Source: JAWKOK01 sp963765875 (GTDB lineage Bacteria > Chloroflexota > Anaerolineae > Caldilineales > Caldilineaceae). Taken from it: 64,000 nucleotides of DNA. Within the stretch, counting starts at the first letter, position 1. Each line of letters starts with the position of its first letter. A program made the position numbers and the translations under genes. Where the stretch lies: contig CAVXYK010000017.1 in assembly GCA_963765875.1 (NCBI GenBank), positions 62,001 to 126,000 of the forward strand. Direction: 5' to 3'. The notes under the pieces were generated by a model. It made no database searches and had not been told where the DNA came from. It saw only the letters and a program-made list of their open reading frames with translations. This document shows positions 30,424 to 38,937 of this stretch, piece after piece.

Positions 30424-31815
30424 TCAGCCCGCGGCGGTGGACGTCGGTATCGGCGCCGGGGTTGGCGGCAACGGCAACGGCGTCGGTGTCGGTTCTGTCA
30501 CAAACAGGTTGCGGATATGATAGTCATCATAGTTATGGTCGGTGCGAACAATGCGCAATTTGAAATCATATCTGGCATGCGGCAGCTGACTCAGATCTAG
30601 ACGTGCCAGGGAGCCGTTGGCGACAGGACGCTCATCACTGACCAAAAATGACCAGGTCTCCGCTCCGGTGGGCGACCAATACATTTCCCATCGCAAAAAC
30701 TCCGGATCCACCGCCGTTCCGCGGAAATCAACCACCTCGGCTACAGCGTCGCCGTTTTCCGGCGACGAAAAGCCTAGCAACTGAACCCGACGCTGTGACG
30801 AAGGCAGGCTGAAATTTGTTCCAGGTCCGGGGACATTGTAATTGATGAACTCGAGATTGCGGACGTAGTATTCCTCATAGTTCCCATCATCAAAAACGTT
30901 GCGCAGTCGCAAGTCATACTTTCCGTCGGGAACCACACGTGTATCGAGCAGGAAGATCTCATCCTGCCAAATCTGCTGATAACCAGAATAAAGTGTATTC
31001 CAGTTCTCTGAACCAGTCGGAGAAATGGCGACCTCATAGCGCTCAAAAGATTGGAAGCGATCGCCGTTGACTGTAGCAAGAATGGGTACATAGCCGCGAA
31101 GTATATCGTTACTCTGCGGCGCATACAGCCCTCGCCCACCCTCGACACGGCTTTCAAGCGTGGCGGTGGCAGTTGGCGTTGGCACAGGCGTAGCACTGGG
31201 CAAGATGGGCCGAAAGGCGCCCGCTTCATCCACATAGGGTGTTGGCGTAGGGGGATTCGCATTGCGAATTTCGATATCCTCTACAAATGTTTCATCGTAG
31301 TCGCCTCTATCCGCGATGGCTCGTACGCGAATATCATAATAGCCGTCTGGAAATCTCGTGGTGTCAAGATAGTATAGAATGCCGTCACGCACCACCTCAT
31401 GGCTACTCGTCAACCATTGCCACTCTTGATTACCTGCCGGAGAGAGATGAATGTCATACCGGCGAAACGAATGAACCAGAGCCGTGCCGATAATCGGGAC
31501 CGAACCGGACACGGCATCGCCTGACTTGGGAACAAGCACCTCATTGACAACGCGGCGGCTTCGGGTTGCAGTCGGCGTCACCGAACCCGTGATGATCGTC
31601 GGGCTCGGCGTGGGCGTCAACGGCGATGTCGGCGAAATCGGCGATCGGGATCCCTGACCCGTCGCCGATTCGAATTCACCAAACCAGAAGCTAGAACCCA
31701 CGGTCAATATCAGCGTAACAAGCGCAACAAGGAGCAGGACAAACCGTCTCTGCTTCATAGTCAATGTTGACTGGTCTTGCCTTTCCGTCTTTTCAACCTT
31801 TTCCAACGGATTCAT
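30424..31815 (-). CDS. Membrane-anchored protein with three Ig-like repeats, linked to the PBP
   Basis: 463 residues. One N-terminal membrane helix (RRFVLLLVALVTLILTVGSSFWF, ~25-45), then a Thr/Pro-rich outer linker. Three repeats follow (~95-190, ~235-330, ~350-445), each reading roughly 'P.sGD.v.G.v.i.GtA....F.rYe..lSPtG.e.W..L' then 'LDt...PdGyYDiRLR.v...gnYde.yvRnl.i'. They look like bacterial Ig-like/PKD-type wall domains; no named family recognised. The linkers are built of Thr-Pro, common for surface proteins. Its ATG follows the PBP stop codon with no gap, so the pair are one operon and the protein may help the PBP or the wall it builds. Confidence 0.75.
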   Translation of the reverse strand: MNPLEKVEKTERQDQSTLTMKQRRFVLLLVALVTLILTVGSSFWFGEFESATGQGSRSPISPTSPLTPTPSPTIITGSVTPTATRSRRVVNEVLVPKSGDAVSGSVPIIGTALVHSFRRYDIHLSPAGNQEWQWLTSSHEVVRDGILYYLDTTRFPDGYYDIRVRAIADRGDYDETFVEDIEIRNANPPTPTPYVDEAGAFRPILPSATPVPTPTATATLESRVEGGRGLYAPQSNDILRGYVPILATVNGDRFQSFERYEVAISPTGSENWNTLYSGYQQIWQDEIFLLDTRVVPDGKYDLRLRNVFDDGNYEEYYVRNLEFINYNVPGPGTNFSLPSSQRRVQLLGFSSPENGDAVAEVVDFRGTAVDPEFLRWEMYWSPTGAETWSFLVSDERPVANGSLARLDLSQLPHARYDFKLRIVRTDHNYDDYHIRNLFVTEPTPTPLPLPPTPAPIPTSTAAG

Positions 31816-34800
31816 CTACCCACCACCGTCCGAACCATCATCTGCACTCAAATCGACGCTGTCCAGCCCAAATCCTCTATCCTGGAAAACGATATGATGA
31901 CAAGGACCGGTTCCTTCCTCGCCCTTATTGTGCTCTACCGGTATCGCCGGGCTGATAGCATTCCCGGAACCATCCAGGACCGTAACATAGATAGTGTGCG
32001 GCGTACCGGAATGGACCGGCAAATCAAACCGTCCGAAGTCCGCGGCCCCGCTCTTGCTGACCGCCTGTGCGGTATTGCCCCATTCATCACGGGCGGCAAC
32101 GGTGATACCCGGAACGGGGCCTCCTGCGGCATTCAGAATGGTCCCCATGATGTAGCTGCCTGGACAGGCGTTGTTGTGAACAACCGGCTGCGTCACGACA
32201 TACTGTCCCGAGCTGAGACTCTGCTCACTGCTAGTCCCGATCACACTGGCAATGTCGACAGCGCCGACTAGAGCGGACAAGGCAACCGTCTGGCCAAGTC
32301 CACCCACTGCATCGCCGTAGGCCGCGCCCAAATCGACTAGAACACGCTGGCCGCCTAAGTTACTAGCGGGCCAACGTTCAAATGCATCACCGATGCGACC
32401 GGCCAGTTCATCACAGTTGCCAAGATTGACAGGAGCCCCATATTGCAAGCTCCAAGCCAATGCACCCAGATGTTCGCTAGACCAGAGTCTGGCTTCCTGA
32501 GTCACGCCCTCTTGAGTCACGTCCTCAGACGTTTCATCCTCATCGACCGGATCGCTATCCGGCTCATTATCAAGTTTATCTTCAGACCGTGTTTCGCGGA
32601 ATGCATCGGCCAAGGCGGCGACAAATGCCGACTGGGCCTCCGCTTCATCAGCAGCCGGCCCGTCAACACCGAAAGTTGAGATCCCGGCGGCGCTGTTCAC
32701 AGTCAGAAGCGTTCTCCCCCTTGCCTCATCCATGGCACAGTAACCGACAAGGCGGGCGGCATCCCCTTCCGTCATGTAGACCGGTGCGGAGTTGACCGTG
32801 GCAACGCTGTCGAACAGCGGGCCGGAACCACCACGGGATTGGGCGCTCTCCAACCAGGATGTTCGATAGTACTCACCGCCTCCCCGACAGGCCACCCCGG
32901 GTGGGCAACGATTTTCTAGCACAATGCCTTCGGGCGGCACGAATTGCCAGGCGTCAGGATCGGACCCTGCATTGAGTGTGGCGAGCGCCTGCGGACTGGC
33001 CTGCACCTTGGTCATAAAATCGCGCCAAATGGGTGCAGCCCCGGTGACACCGGTCGCATTTCGCATCGGCGCGCCATCGCTATTTCCTGCCCAGACACCG
33101 GCCACCAGATGGCGCGTATAGCCCAGCGTCCAATTGTCTCGGAAGTCGGTCGTCGTTCCCGTCTTGACGGCTGCAGGCACATCTAATATCAATGGACTGT
33201 TGATGCCAAAACCCGGCTGGCGCGCTCTGTCGTCACTCAACATATCACTAATCAGGAAAGCTGTCTCGGGCGAAACAACAGCGCTCGGCTCAACTTCGAC
33301 TTGTTCCATCTCATTGCCCATGTTGTCGATGAGCGACAAGACCGGGTTGGCCGGCAAATACTGTCCGTCACTGGCCAACGTGTGATAGGCCGTTGTCAGA
33401 TCCAACAGGGTGACCTCGCCGCCGCCAAGAGCGAGACTCAGGCCATACCAATCGGTACCGCGATCAAGGCCATTGATGCCCAGATCCTTAGCGCCGTCAA
33501 GCATTGTCTCTACTCCGACCGCGTCAAGCAGCTTTACTGCGGGAATATTGTAGCTGCTGGCCAATGCCGTACGCACACTGACAGGACCATGAAAAAGCCT
33601 ATCGTAGTTAAGCGGCGAATAGGACTGGCTGTCATCCGATCGATATTGAACCTTCGTATCCCAAATCACCGTAGCCGGGCTGATTGCGTTCTGCTCGATG
33701 GCCGTGGCATAGAGGACCGGTTTGATAGCGCTGCCAGGCTGACGTTCCCGAAGCGCGACATTGACCTGGCCGGAAATGGCCGGATCATCGAAGTCGGCGC
33801 TGCCGACCATGGCGAGAATCTCACCACTGTTGGGCGCCATGGCAACCAGCGCAGCGTTGGACAGCCCATAGGTCGGAAGCAGTCTCTCAACGTTCTCCAC
33901 GACTGTCTCCTGAGCCATCCCCTGGATTTCCAGATCCAGCGCTGTGGTGATGTTGAGCCCCGATCGGCGAGTGTATCCCTCTCCAAACTGGCTATCGAGC
34001 GTTTCCACAACATATTGCACAAAATGTGGCGCCAGATCGGGCGCCAGCCCTGGGTCTCCAGCCAATGTGACAGGTTCGGCGTAGGCAGCATCCGCCTCCG
34101 AATCGCTCAGGAACCCATGACGCACCATAAGATCGAGAACGATGCGCTGACGAAATCGAGCAGCCTCATAGTCCAGATAAGGATTGAGATAGGCTGGCTG
34201 TTGGGGCAGCCCAGCCATCATAGTAGCTTCCGGCAGTGTAAGATCAGCCGCCGACTTGCCGAAATAGACCTGGGCCGCTGCCTCCGGACCATAAGCAAGT
34301 TGCCCGTAGTTAAGGAGATTCAGATACATCTCCAGAATCTCATCTTTTGTATAGAGGCCGGTCAGTTCCTGCGCGATCCCCGCCTCCAACAGCTTGCGGT
34401 CTATCGTCTCATCATTGCGTTTTTCCCGCTCGACAAACAGATTTCTCGCCAACTGCATCGTGATAGTGCTTGCGCCAGAGACCACGCTTCCCTTCTGAAT
34501 ATTGCGCAGCAGGGCTCCCGCAATGCGCCATGCATCAATGCCGTTGTTCTCGTAGTAGGAAGCGTCCTCGGTTGCAATTGTCGCCTGGATCAAGAAGGGT
34601 GACACCTGCTCAAGCGGAATCCAAGTGCGACGGCCTTCGCCCATCAGTTCAGCGATCTGAACGCCCTTGCGATCGTAGAGTTTGGTGGTTTGAAACAATC
34701 GAGGCGTCGGACCTGGCTGATAGGTCTGCAAGTACTCTTCAACAACGGCCATCGTCTGCTCCGCCGCTCTGGAATCGATGGTCGATCCTAGCGGGGCGGA

Positions 34801-35022
34801 AGTGCCGGGATACGCGCCGATATCGTCACAGGCGGTCAGAAGCATGCCCGCCAGTGAGACCGAAATGACGATTGACACAAGCTTCAAGGATATCTGCCCC
34901 AGCGAGATCTGCCCCAGTGGATTCAGTTTCCACAAATTCGACGTTTGTGCGAAACGACTGGCCATGGGCAACCTTAAGACGGCTAACTTTGACAAACTTA
35001 CGGTCAATCGCTGAAAAAACAT
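31816..35022 (-). CDS. Class A penicillin-binding protein (transglycosylase/transpeptidase), likely lipoprotein
   Basis: 1068 residues. Polymerises and cross-links peptidoglycan outside the membrane. Glycosyltransferase (GT51): IQATIATEDASYYENNGID, GASTITMQLARNLF, RKLLEAGIAQEL, EILEMYLNLLNYG. Transpeptidase: RQPGSAIKPVLYAT (SxxK), SSYNIPAVKLLD (SxN), AAVKTGTTTDFRDNW (KTG). Instead of the usual N-terminal anchor there is a hydrophobic stretch ending SLAGMLLTACDDIG, a lipobox with Cys near residue 66. The N-terminal 46 residues before it are unusually long and carry a LGQIS duplication. A ~350-residue C-terminal region after KTG is family-atypical, ending in an Ig-like segment. GAGGAAG before the ATG supports the start. 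Confidence 0.92.
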   Translation of the reverse strand: MFFQRLTVSLSKLAVLRLPMASRFAQTSNLWKLNPLGQISLGQISLKLVSIVISVSLAGMLLTACDDIGAYPGTSAPLGSTIDSRAAEQTMAVVEEYLQTYQPGPTPRLFQTTKLYDRKGVQIAELMGEGRRTWIPLEQVSPFLIQATIATEDASYYENNGIDAWRIAGALLRNIQKGSVVSGASTITMQLARNLFVEREKRNDETIDRKLLEAGIAQELTGLYTKDEILEMYLNLLNYGQLAYGPEAAAQVYFGKSAADLTLPEATMMAGLPQQPAYLNPYLDYEAARFRQRIVLDLMVRHGFLSDSEADAAYAEPVTLAGDPGLAPDLAPHFVQYVVETLDSQFGEGYTRRSGLNITTALDLEIQGMAQETVVENVERLLPTYGLSNAALVAMAPNSGEILAMVGSADFDDPAISGQVNVALRERQPGSAIKPVLYATAIEQNAISPATVIWDTKVQYRSDDSQSYSPLNYDRLFHGPVSVRTALASSYNIPAVKLLDAVGVETMLDGAKDLGINGLDRGTDWYGLSLALGGGEVTLLDLTTAYHTLASDGQYLPANPVLSLIDNMGNEMEQVEVEPSAVVSPETAFLISDMLSDDRARQPGFGINSPLILDVPAAVKTGTTTDFRDNWTLGYTRHLVAGVWAGNSDGAPMRNATGVTGAAPIWRDFMTKVQASPQALATLNAGSDPDAWQFVPPEGIVLENRCPPGVACRGGGEYYRTSWLESAQSRGGSGPLFDSVATVNSAPVYMTEGDAARLVGYCAMDEARGRTLLTVNSAAGISTFGVDGPAADEAEAQSAFVAALADAFRETRSEDKLDNEPDSDPVDEDETSEDVTQEGVTQEARLWSSEHLGALAWSLQYGAPVNLGNCDELAGRIGDAFERWPASNLGGQRVLVDLGAAYGDAVGGLGQTVALSALVGAVDIASVIGTSSEQSLSSGQYVVTQPVVHNNACPGSYIMGTILNAAGGPVPGITVAARDEWGNTAQAVSKSGAADFGRFDLPVHSGTPHTIYVTVLDGSGNAISPAIPVEHNKGEEGTGPCHHIVFQDRGFGLDSVDLSADDGSDGGG

Positions 35023-35289
35023 CGGGCTTCCTCAATCTCATACACAGGGCAGAACAGATCTCGGGCCTGCAAGAAATCTGCTACTATCGCACAAATCGAC
35101 GGGCTTTTCACAACCCATTTCAACGTCACAAAGTCCTCTTGATGCTACCATAACGGCCCAACATAACAGAATGTTTCTGGAAATCATCCGGTCGCCAAGA
35201 CCGGAGGGATATGGTCCGAGTTGGGACAGGGCAATGGGGCAATGTCGGGGCAATGTGAGGTAGGTTCACAGACTTGCACACGAGAAGCA

Positions 35290-35321
35290 AAAAGGCCGGA
35301 GCGTTGACGCTCCGGCCTTTT
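35290..35321 (-). terminator. Terminator downstream of tRNA-Cys
   Basis: Perfect 14-bp stem AAAAGGCCGGAGCG/CGCTCCGGCCTTTT with a TTGA loop, 10 bases past the tRNA 3' end; T-run on both strands. Confidence 0.9.
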
Positions 35322-35331
35322 CAGTCTATGG

Positions 35332-35402
<71 letters not shown>

Positions 35403-35560
35403 TGATACGGGTTAAGAAAAAACGAACCCATCAATTACTTGAAGCAGACCACTGTTTTCAGGCATACTATCAATTGAGAAATCATCCTAGCAATAGCTTG
35501 ATGGAATGTCAAGTTCCAGCAGCATCCACTCTCCCTTGATTTGAAAGCGAAAGGCAATCA

Positions 35561-35995
35561 GTGGCACACGCATCTACACAAGATGAAACTCTATATTGCG
35601 AAAACTGCGGCATCTCATTTCTATGGACCGGCGAGGAACAACGCGAAGCGCAAGCGATGAATACGCAGGCGACGGACAAGCAGGAAGGTGGCGAGGGGGA
35701 GGATGACGAACATCTGCGACCGACGCGTTGTCCCGGCTGTCGCCGTCTGTTGCCGGCGGCAGGATATGAACGTGGCGAAGTCAAATGGTTCAATGCGCGC
35801 AAGCGCTACGGATTCATTGTTCGAGCCAATCAACCGGACATCTTCGTCCATCGTTCGGCCCTCAAGAGCTCCGGCAATCTACGCACCGGCGATTTCGTCG
35901 AATTCGCGGTGGCGGAGACGGATGAGAAACTCGCGGCCAAGGATGTGAAAGTTTTAATGCGCGCCAGGAAGAAGGCAGACAAGGTGAAGGAGTAA
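35561..35995 (+). CDS. Zinc-ribbon plus cold-shock-domain protein
   Basis: 144 residues. N-terminal zinc ribbon: YCENCGISFLWTGEEQ ... RCPGCRRLLP, two CxxC pairs. C-terminal cold-shock domain from ~70: RGEVKWFNARKRYGFIV, DIFVHRSALKSSG, the RNA-binding RNP motifs. Such fusions are known in several bacterial groups and probably bind RNA or single-stranded DNA as chaperones. The GTG start at 35561 has GAAAGG upstream. The two CxxC pairs are separated by a ~35-residue acidic, Gln/Glu-rich insert. Confidence 0.88.
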   Translation: MAHASTQDETLYCENCGISFLWTGEEQREAQAMNTQATDKQEGGEGEDDEHLRPTRCPGCRRLLPAAGYERGEVKWFNARKRYGFIVRANQPDIFVHRSALKSSGNLRTGDFVEFAVAETDEKLAAKDVKVLMRARKKADKVKE

Positions 35996-36019
35996 GAGAG
36001 TGAGAGAGTGAGGGGGTCG

Positions 36020-36125
36020 GTTGCGGCAGGGATGAATCCCGCCGTTTACATCGAGAAGCGCCTTCAGACGCTTGATCTCAGCCGCTGAGGCGGCTTTTCG
36101 CTCTGAGGCTAATCCCAGGAAATGA
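36020..36125. repeat. Cluster of small palindromes after the cold-shock gene
   Basis: Three short hairpins in a row: around GGGATGAATCCC, GAAGCGCCTTCAGACGCTTG, and AGCCGCTGAGGCGGCT. They look like a dispersed intergenic element; no coding capacity seen. Confidence 0.5.
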
Positions 36126-36132
36126 TTCCCCC

Positions 36133-36200
36133 AAAGTCCCCGGCACAGCCCACAAACGGGGTCTCCGGCCCAGACTTCAACTGGGCTGTGCCGGGGACTT
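36133..36200. repeat. REP-like hairpin (AAGTCCCCGGCAC family), copy 3
   Basis: Arms AAAGTCCCCGGCACAGCCCA and its complement ending TGCCGGGGACTT flank ~28 bases. The outer 14 bases match the other copies; the inner part is different but still self-complementary. Confidence 0.85.
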
Positions 36201-36293
36201 GCGCCGGGGCATCTTTTTTTCTGGAACGGTCTTAGCAGCCTGCTTCAGCCGTTGCTGCACGCCGGTTCAAACCGATGGTGGGGTGAATAAGCC

Positions 36294-37514
36294 TTATTTA
36301 CCCTCTCCCCCAACAACGAGCCCTGACAACACTGCATCATACGCTGCCGCAACAACCGGCCAGTCAAATTGCGCTCGCACATATGCGCTGAGCGAGGGCG
36401 GCGCTGAGCGAGGCGATGCCAACCGCAGGCGGGCTTTGGTGAAGAGATCCTCTTCGTCAGCATAGAGACAGGCTGGGTGCAATTCGCTGGGAATCAATTC
36501 AGGATAGCTCAACCGTTGCGGCAGAAGCGGGAAAGCGCCTGCAGCGATGGCCTCCAGAATGCTGATGCCGAAGAACTCATGGATCGCCGTGCTTACCACC
36601 AGATCGGCACGACGCAGCAGGTCCAAATAGGCGTCATAGTCAGGCACGAAGCCCCAATGCTCGATGACATCGCCTAGACGCCGGCGTGCTTCCTCGAACT
36701 CACCTGGGATATTGCGAAAATTCTCTCCGGCCACGGCTACTTCAAATCGAACCCCTTCATCCTGTAGCCGATAGAGCAGATCAAAGAAATGCTCAGGCTG
36801 CTTATCGTACTCCCAACGCTGATTCCACAGCACCAAAGGCGTACGGACGTCCGGGCCATCGGCTACAGCCCGACCAATTTGAGCATAATCAGACACTTCA
36901 CCGGCCATCACGTTGATGTCGGCGGTGCGCGCTGCGCCGATGTGCGAGCAGTCGATCCCGACCGGCAGACAGCTCGATCGTTTCTCAACCTCCTGGGTCA
37001 GATGCAGATGGTTGTAGTCGGGAAAATGTTTCAACAGACGAGGCAACTCTTCAAACCAACTAGACCGGTGAAACTGACTGTTGAAGATCACCCGGTCGGC
37101 ACTCAGTTGGCTGAGCCAGTTGATCATGGCATAGGTGTAGTCCGGCTTCTCACCGGGCCGTGCCGGATAGGTCAGTTGATTTTCATGCATATACAGCACG
37201 ATGGGTACCGAGGCCGGCAGACCGGGCGAGGATGGGCTGCCGGGTCGGGGCGTTCGCATCAGGCCCAGCCAGGCCGGAACATTGACCATATCCGTGGCTA
37301 GAACGATGTCCGGCGGCCCGTCTGACGCCAGCAGACGTCTGGCCTCATTGGCCAACTCAATCGCACCGCCCTGCATGCGCCATTTCCAGAAGCGGCCGGC
37401 CATGGTGATGAGCCTGACATCATGCGCGCTTTGGCGTTGGTAGCCCAGCGCCCAGGAACGATGGCTCCCTGTGTGATATGGGGAAAGCAACCAGATCTTC
37501 ATGGACCTAATCAT
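36294..37514 (-). CDS. Glycosyltransferase of the tRNA-queuosine alpha-mannosyltransferase type (DUF3524)
   Basis: 406 residues. N-terminal half: [71 protein letters not shown] are the DUF3524 signature; C-terminal half is a GT4-type domain ([55 protein letters not shown] in consecutive pieces). The vertebrate homologue GTDC1 mannosylates queuosine in tRNA-Asp; bacterial members are assigned by homology. No queuosine genes are nearby. ATG 37514 is used; ATG 37502 just before the conserved start is equally possible. The gene diverges from rpsF. Confidence 0.85.
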   Translation of the reverse strand: MIRSMKIWLLSPYHTGSHRSWALGYQRQSAHDVRLITMAGRFWKWRMQGGAIELANEARRLLASDGPPDIVLATDMVNVPAWLGLMRTPRPGSPSSPGLPASVPIVLYMHENQLTYPARPGEKPDYTYAMINWLSQLSADRVIFNSQFHRSSWFEELPRLLKHFPDYNHLHLTQEVEKRSSCLPVGIDCSHIGAARTADINVMAGEVSDYAQIGRAVADGPDVRTPLVLWNQRWEYDKQPEHFFDLLYRLQDEGVRFEVAVAGENFRNIPGEFEEARRRLGDVIEHWGFVPDYDAYLDLLRRADLVVSTAIHEFFGISILEAIAAGAFPLLPQRLSYPELIPSELHPACLYADEEDLFTKARLRLASPRSAPPSLSAYVRAQFDWPVVAAAYDAVLSGLVVGGEGK

Positions 37515-37705
37515 AGTCGATATGTTCCCTCCCGCGTAAAAGTCATCTACAACATATTTGAGCCCCCGATTTTTGGTCCTTCAGTGTCCTGGTGATATAC
37601 TAAGCGGTGGTTTGCAACGGGGACCTGATAACAGGCCCTCGTTCTTTCTGTTCGTGGGACGGACCCACGGGCGACTCCATAGAAAGAGATTCGAGGAAAA
37701 TGAAC

Positions 37706-38008
37706 ATGGCCGACAATAACCAACGCGACTACGAGCTAGTCTACATTGGCACACCTGAACTGGATGACGAGACGATTGAAGCGATCAACAATCGCCTGAT
37801 CAGCGTCGTCAGGGAGCAGGGTGGCGACGTAGAGGGCATTGACTTGTGGGGACGCCGCAAGCTTGCCTATCCGATCAAGAATCACTTCGAAGGCTACTAT
37901 GTGCTGCACCGCATCCAGATGGCCCCGTCCGGTACCGGAGAAATCGATCGAGCATTACGATTCGACGAAAATGTCCTCCGTTACCTGCTGATGCTGAGTG
38001 ACGACTAG
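37706..38008 (+). CDS. rpsF: Ribosomal protein bS6
   Basis: 100 residues. Small-subunit protein that pairs with bS18 on 16S rRNA. Seen: YELVYIGTPELDDETIEAIN, GDVEGIDLWGRRKLAYPIKN, GYYVLHRIQM, ALRFDENVLRYLLM. ATG 37706 has GAGG nine bases upstream; the ATG at 37700 is only three bases from it. The gene is first in an operon with the extended rpsR and a PPIase. The usual ssb and rplI partners are missing. The ~100-base leader is a candidate site for bS6:bS18 autoregulation; a small GTGGGACGGACCCAC hairpin is seen in it. Confidence 0.95.
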   Translation: MADNNQRDYELVYIGTPELDDETIEAINNRLISVVREQGGDVEGIDLWGRRKLAYPIKNHFEGYYVLHRIQMAPSGTGEIDRALRFDENVLRYLLMLSDD

Positions 38009-38109
38009 TCAGTTTTCCCGATGCCTAATCAAGGTGAGCTGCGCAGACAGTCGCCTCAGGCATCCACTTGATCCAAGACAATACTACTTTCGAGTACATA
38101 GGAGTGATA

Positions 38110-38928
38110 ATGAGCGAGCAGACCAACCCCACCCCAGAGCAGGAACCCGTTGACGAGATCGTCGAGATTTCTACTGAGTCAATCAGTGAAGAAGACGGCG
38201 TCACGGTGATTGAAGACGTGACCGTTGAGGCACTTGTGGAGGACGGCGAAGTTGTAGCTGAAGTGATCGAGACCGTAGAGACGGATGTGGTCGAGGATGC
38301 AGAGACAGGCGCAGTCCTGGTCGAAGAGACCGTGGACGATGTACTCGTCGTCGGCGACGAAGTGGTGGCCGAGGTTGTTGAAACCAAGGAGACCATCATT
38401 GCTGAAGATGCAGAGACCGGCGCTGTTGTAATTGAAGAAGTCGAAGACGATGTACTCGTCGTCGGCGACGAAGTGGTGGCCGAGGCTATTGAGGCCACGG
38501 AGACCATCATTGCTGAAGACGCTGAGACCGGCGCCGTTGTGATCGACGAGACGGTGGTCGATGAACTCATCGAAGGCGGCGAAGTGGTAGCTGCTGAAGT
38601 CAACGAATCCGTGGCAGTCGTGGATGATGCTGCCGACGGCGAAGTGCCCGTTCGCAAGGTTGAAGGCCCGTCAACATACACGCCACAGGAATTCCGTGGC
38701 CGTGTCCGCCGCGTCGGCAACGATGCCCGTTTGGGCGAGATTCACTACAAGAACATCCCGCTACTGACGCGTTTCCTGGACCCGCGTGGTCGCATTCTTG
38801 CCCGTCGCAAGATCCGCGTCAGCGCCAAAGTTCAGCGCCGCGCCGCCAAGGCCATCAAGCGAGCCCGGCACTTGGCCCTGCTGCCCTACACCGGAGAACA
38901 TACCCGCATTACGCGCAAGCATCGATAG
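38110..38928 (+). CDS. rpsR: Ribosomal protein bS18 with a ~190-residue acidic repeat N-terminal extension
   Basis: 272 residues against ~75 for normal bS18. The C-terminal ~75 residues are clear bS18: [54 protein letters not shown]. The usual zinc-type CxxC just before this is absent ([16 protein letters not shown]). The N-terminal part is strongly acidic (many Glu, Asp, Val) and includes three 37-residue repeats, each with [17 protein letters not shown] and [17 protein letters not shown] text. AGGAG five bases before ATG 38110 supports the start, so the extension is translated in frame. It lies 101 bases after rpsF and nine before the PPIase gene. Function of the extension is unknown. Confidence 0.92.
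   Translation: MSEQTNPTPEQEPVDEIVEISTESISEEDGVTVIEDVTVEALVEDGEVVAEVIETVETDVVEDAETGAVLVEETVDDVLVVGDEVVAEVVETKETIIAEDAETGAVVIEEVEDDVLVVGDEVVAEAIEATETIIAEDAETGAVVIDETVVDELIEGGEVVAAEVNESVAVVDDAADGEVPVRKVEGPSTYTPQEFRGRVRRVGNDARLGEIHYKNIPLLTRFLDPRGRILARRKIRVSAKVQRRAAKAIKRARHLALLPYTGEHTRITRKHR
38269..38601 (+). repeat. Three tandem 111-bp units in rpsR
   Basis: Units at 38269-38379, 38380-38490 and 38491-38601 encode the 37-residue acidic repeats. The second and third share long DNA stretches such as GAGACCATCATTGCTGAAGA, showing recent duplication. Units carry the words GATGTACTCGTCGTCGGCGA in the first two copies. Confidence 0.9.
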
Positions 38929-38937
38929 GCGAGCATA

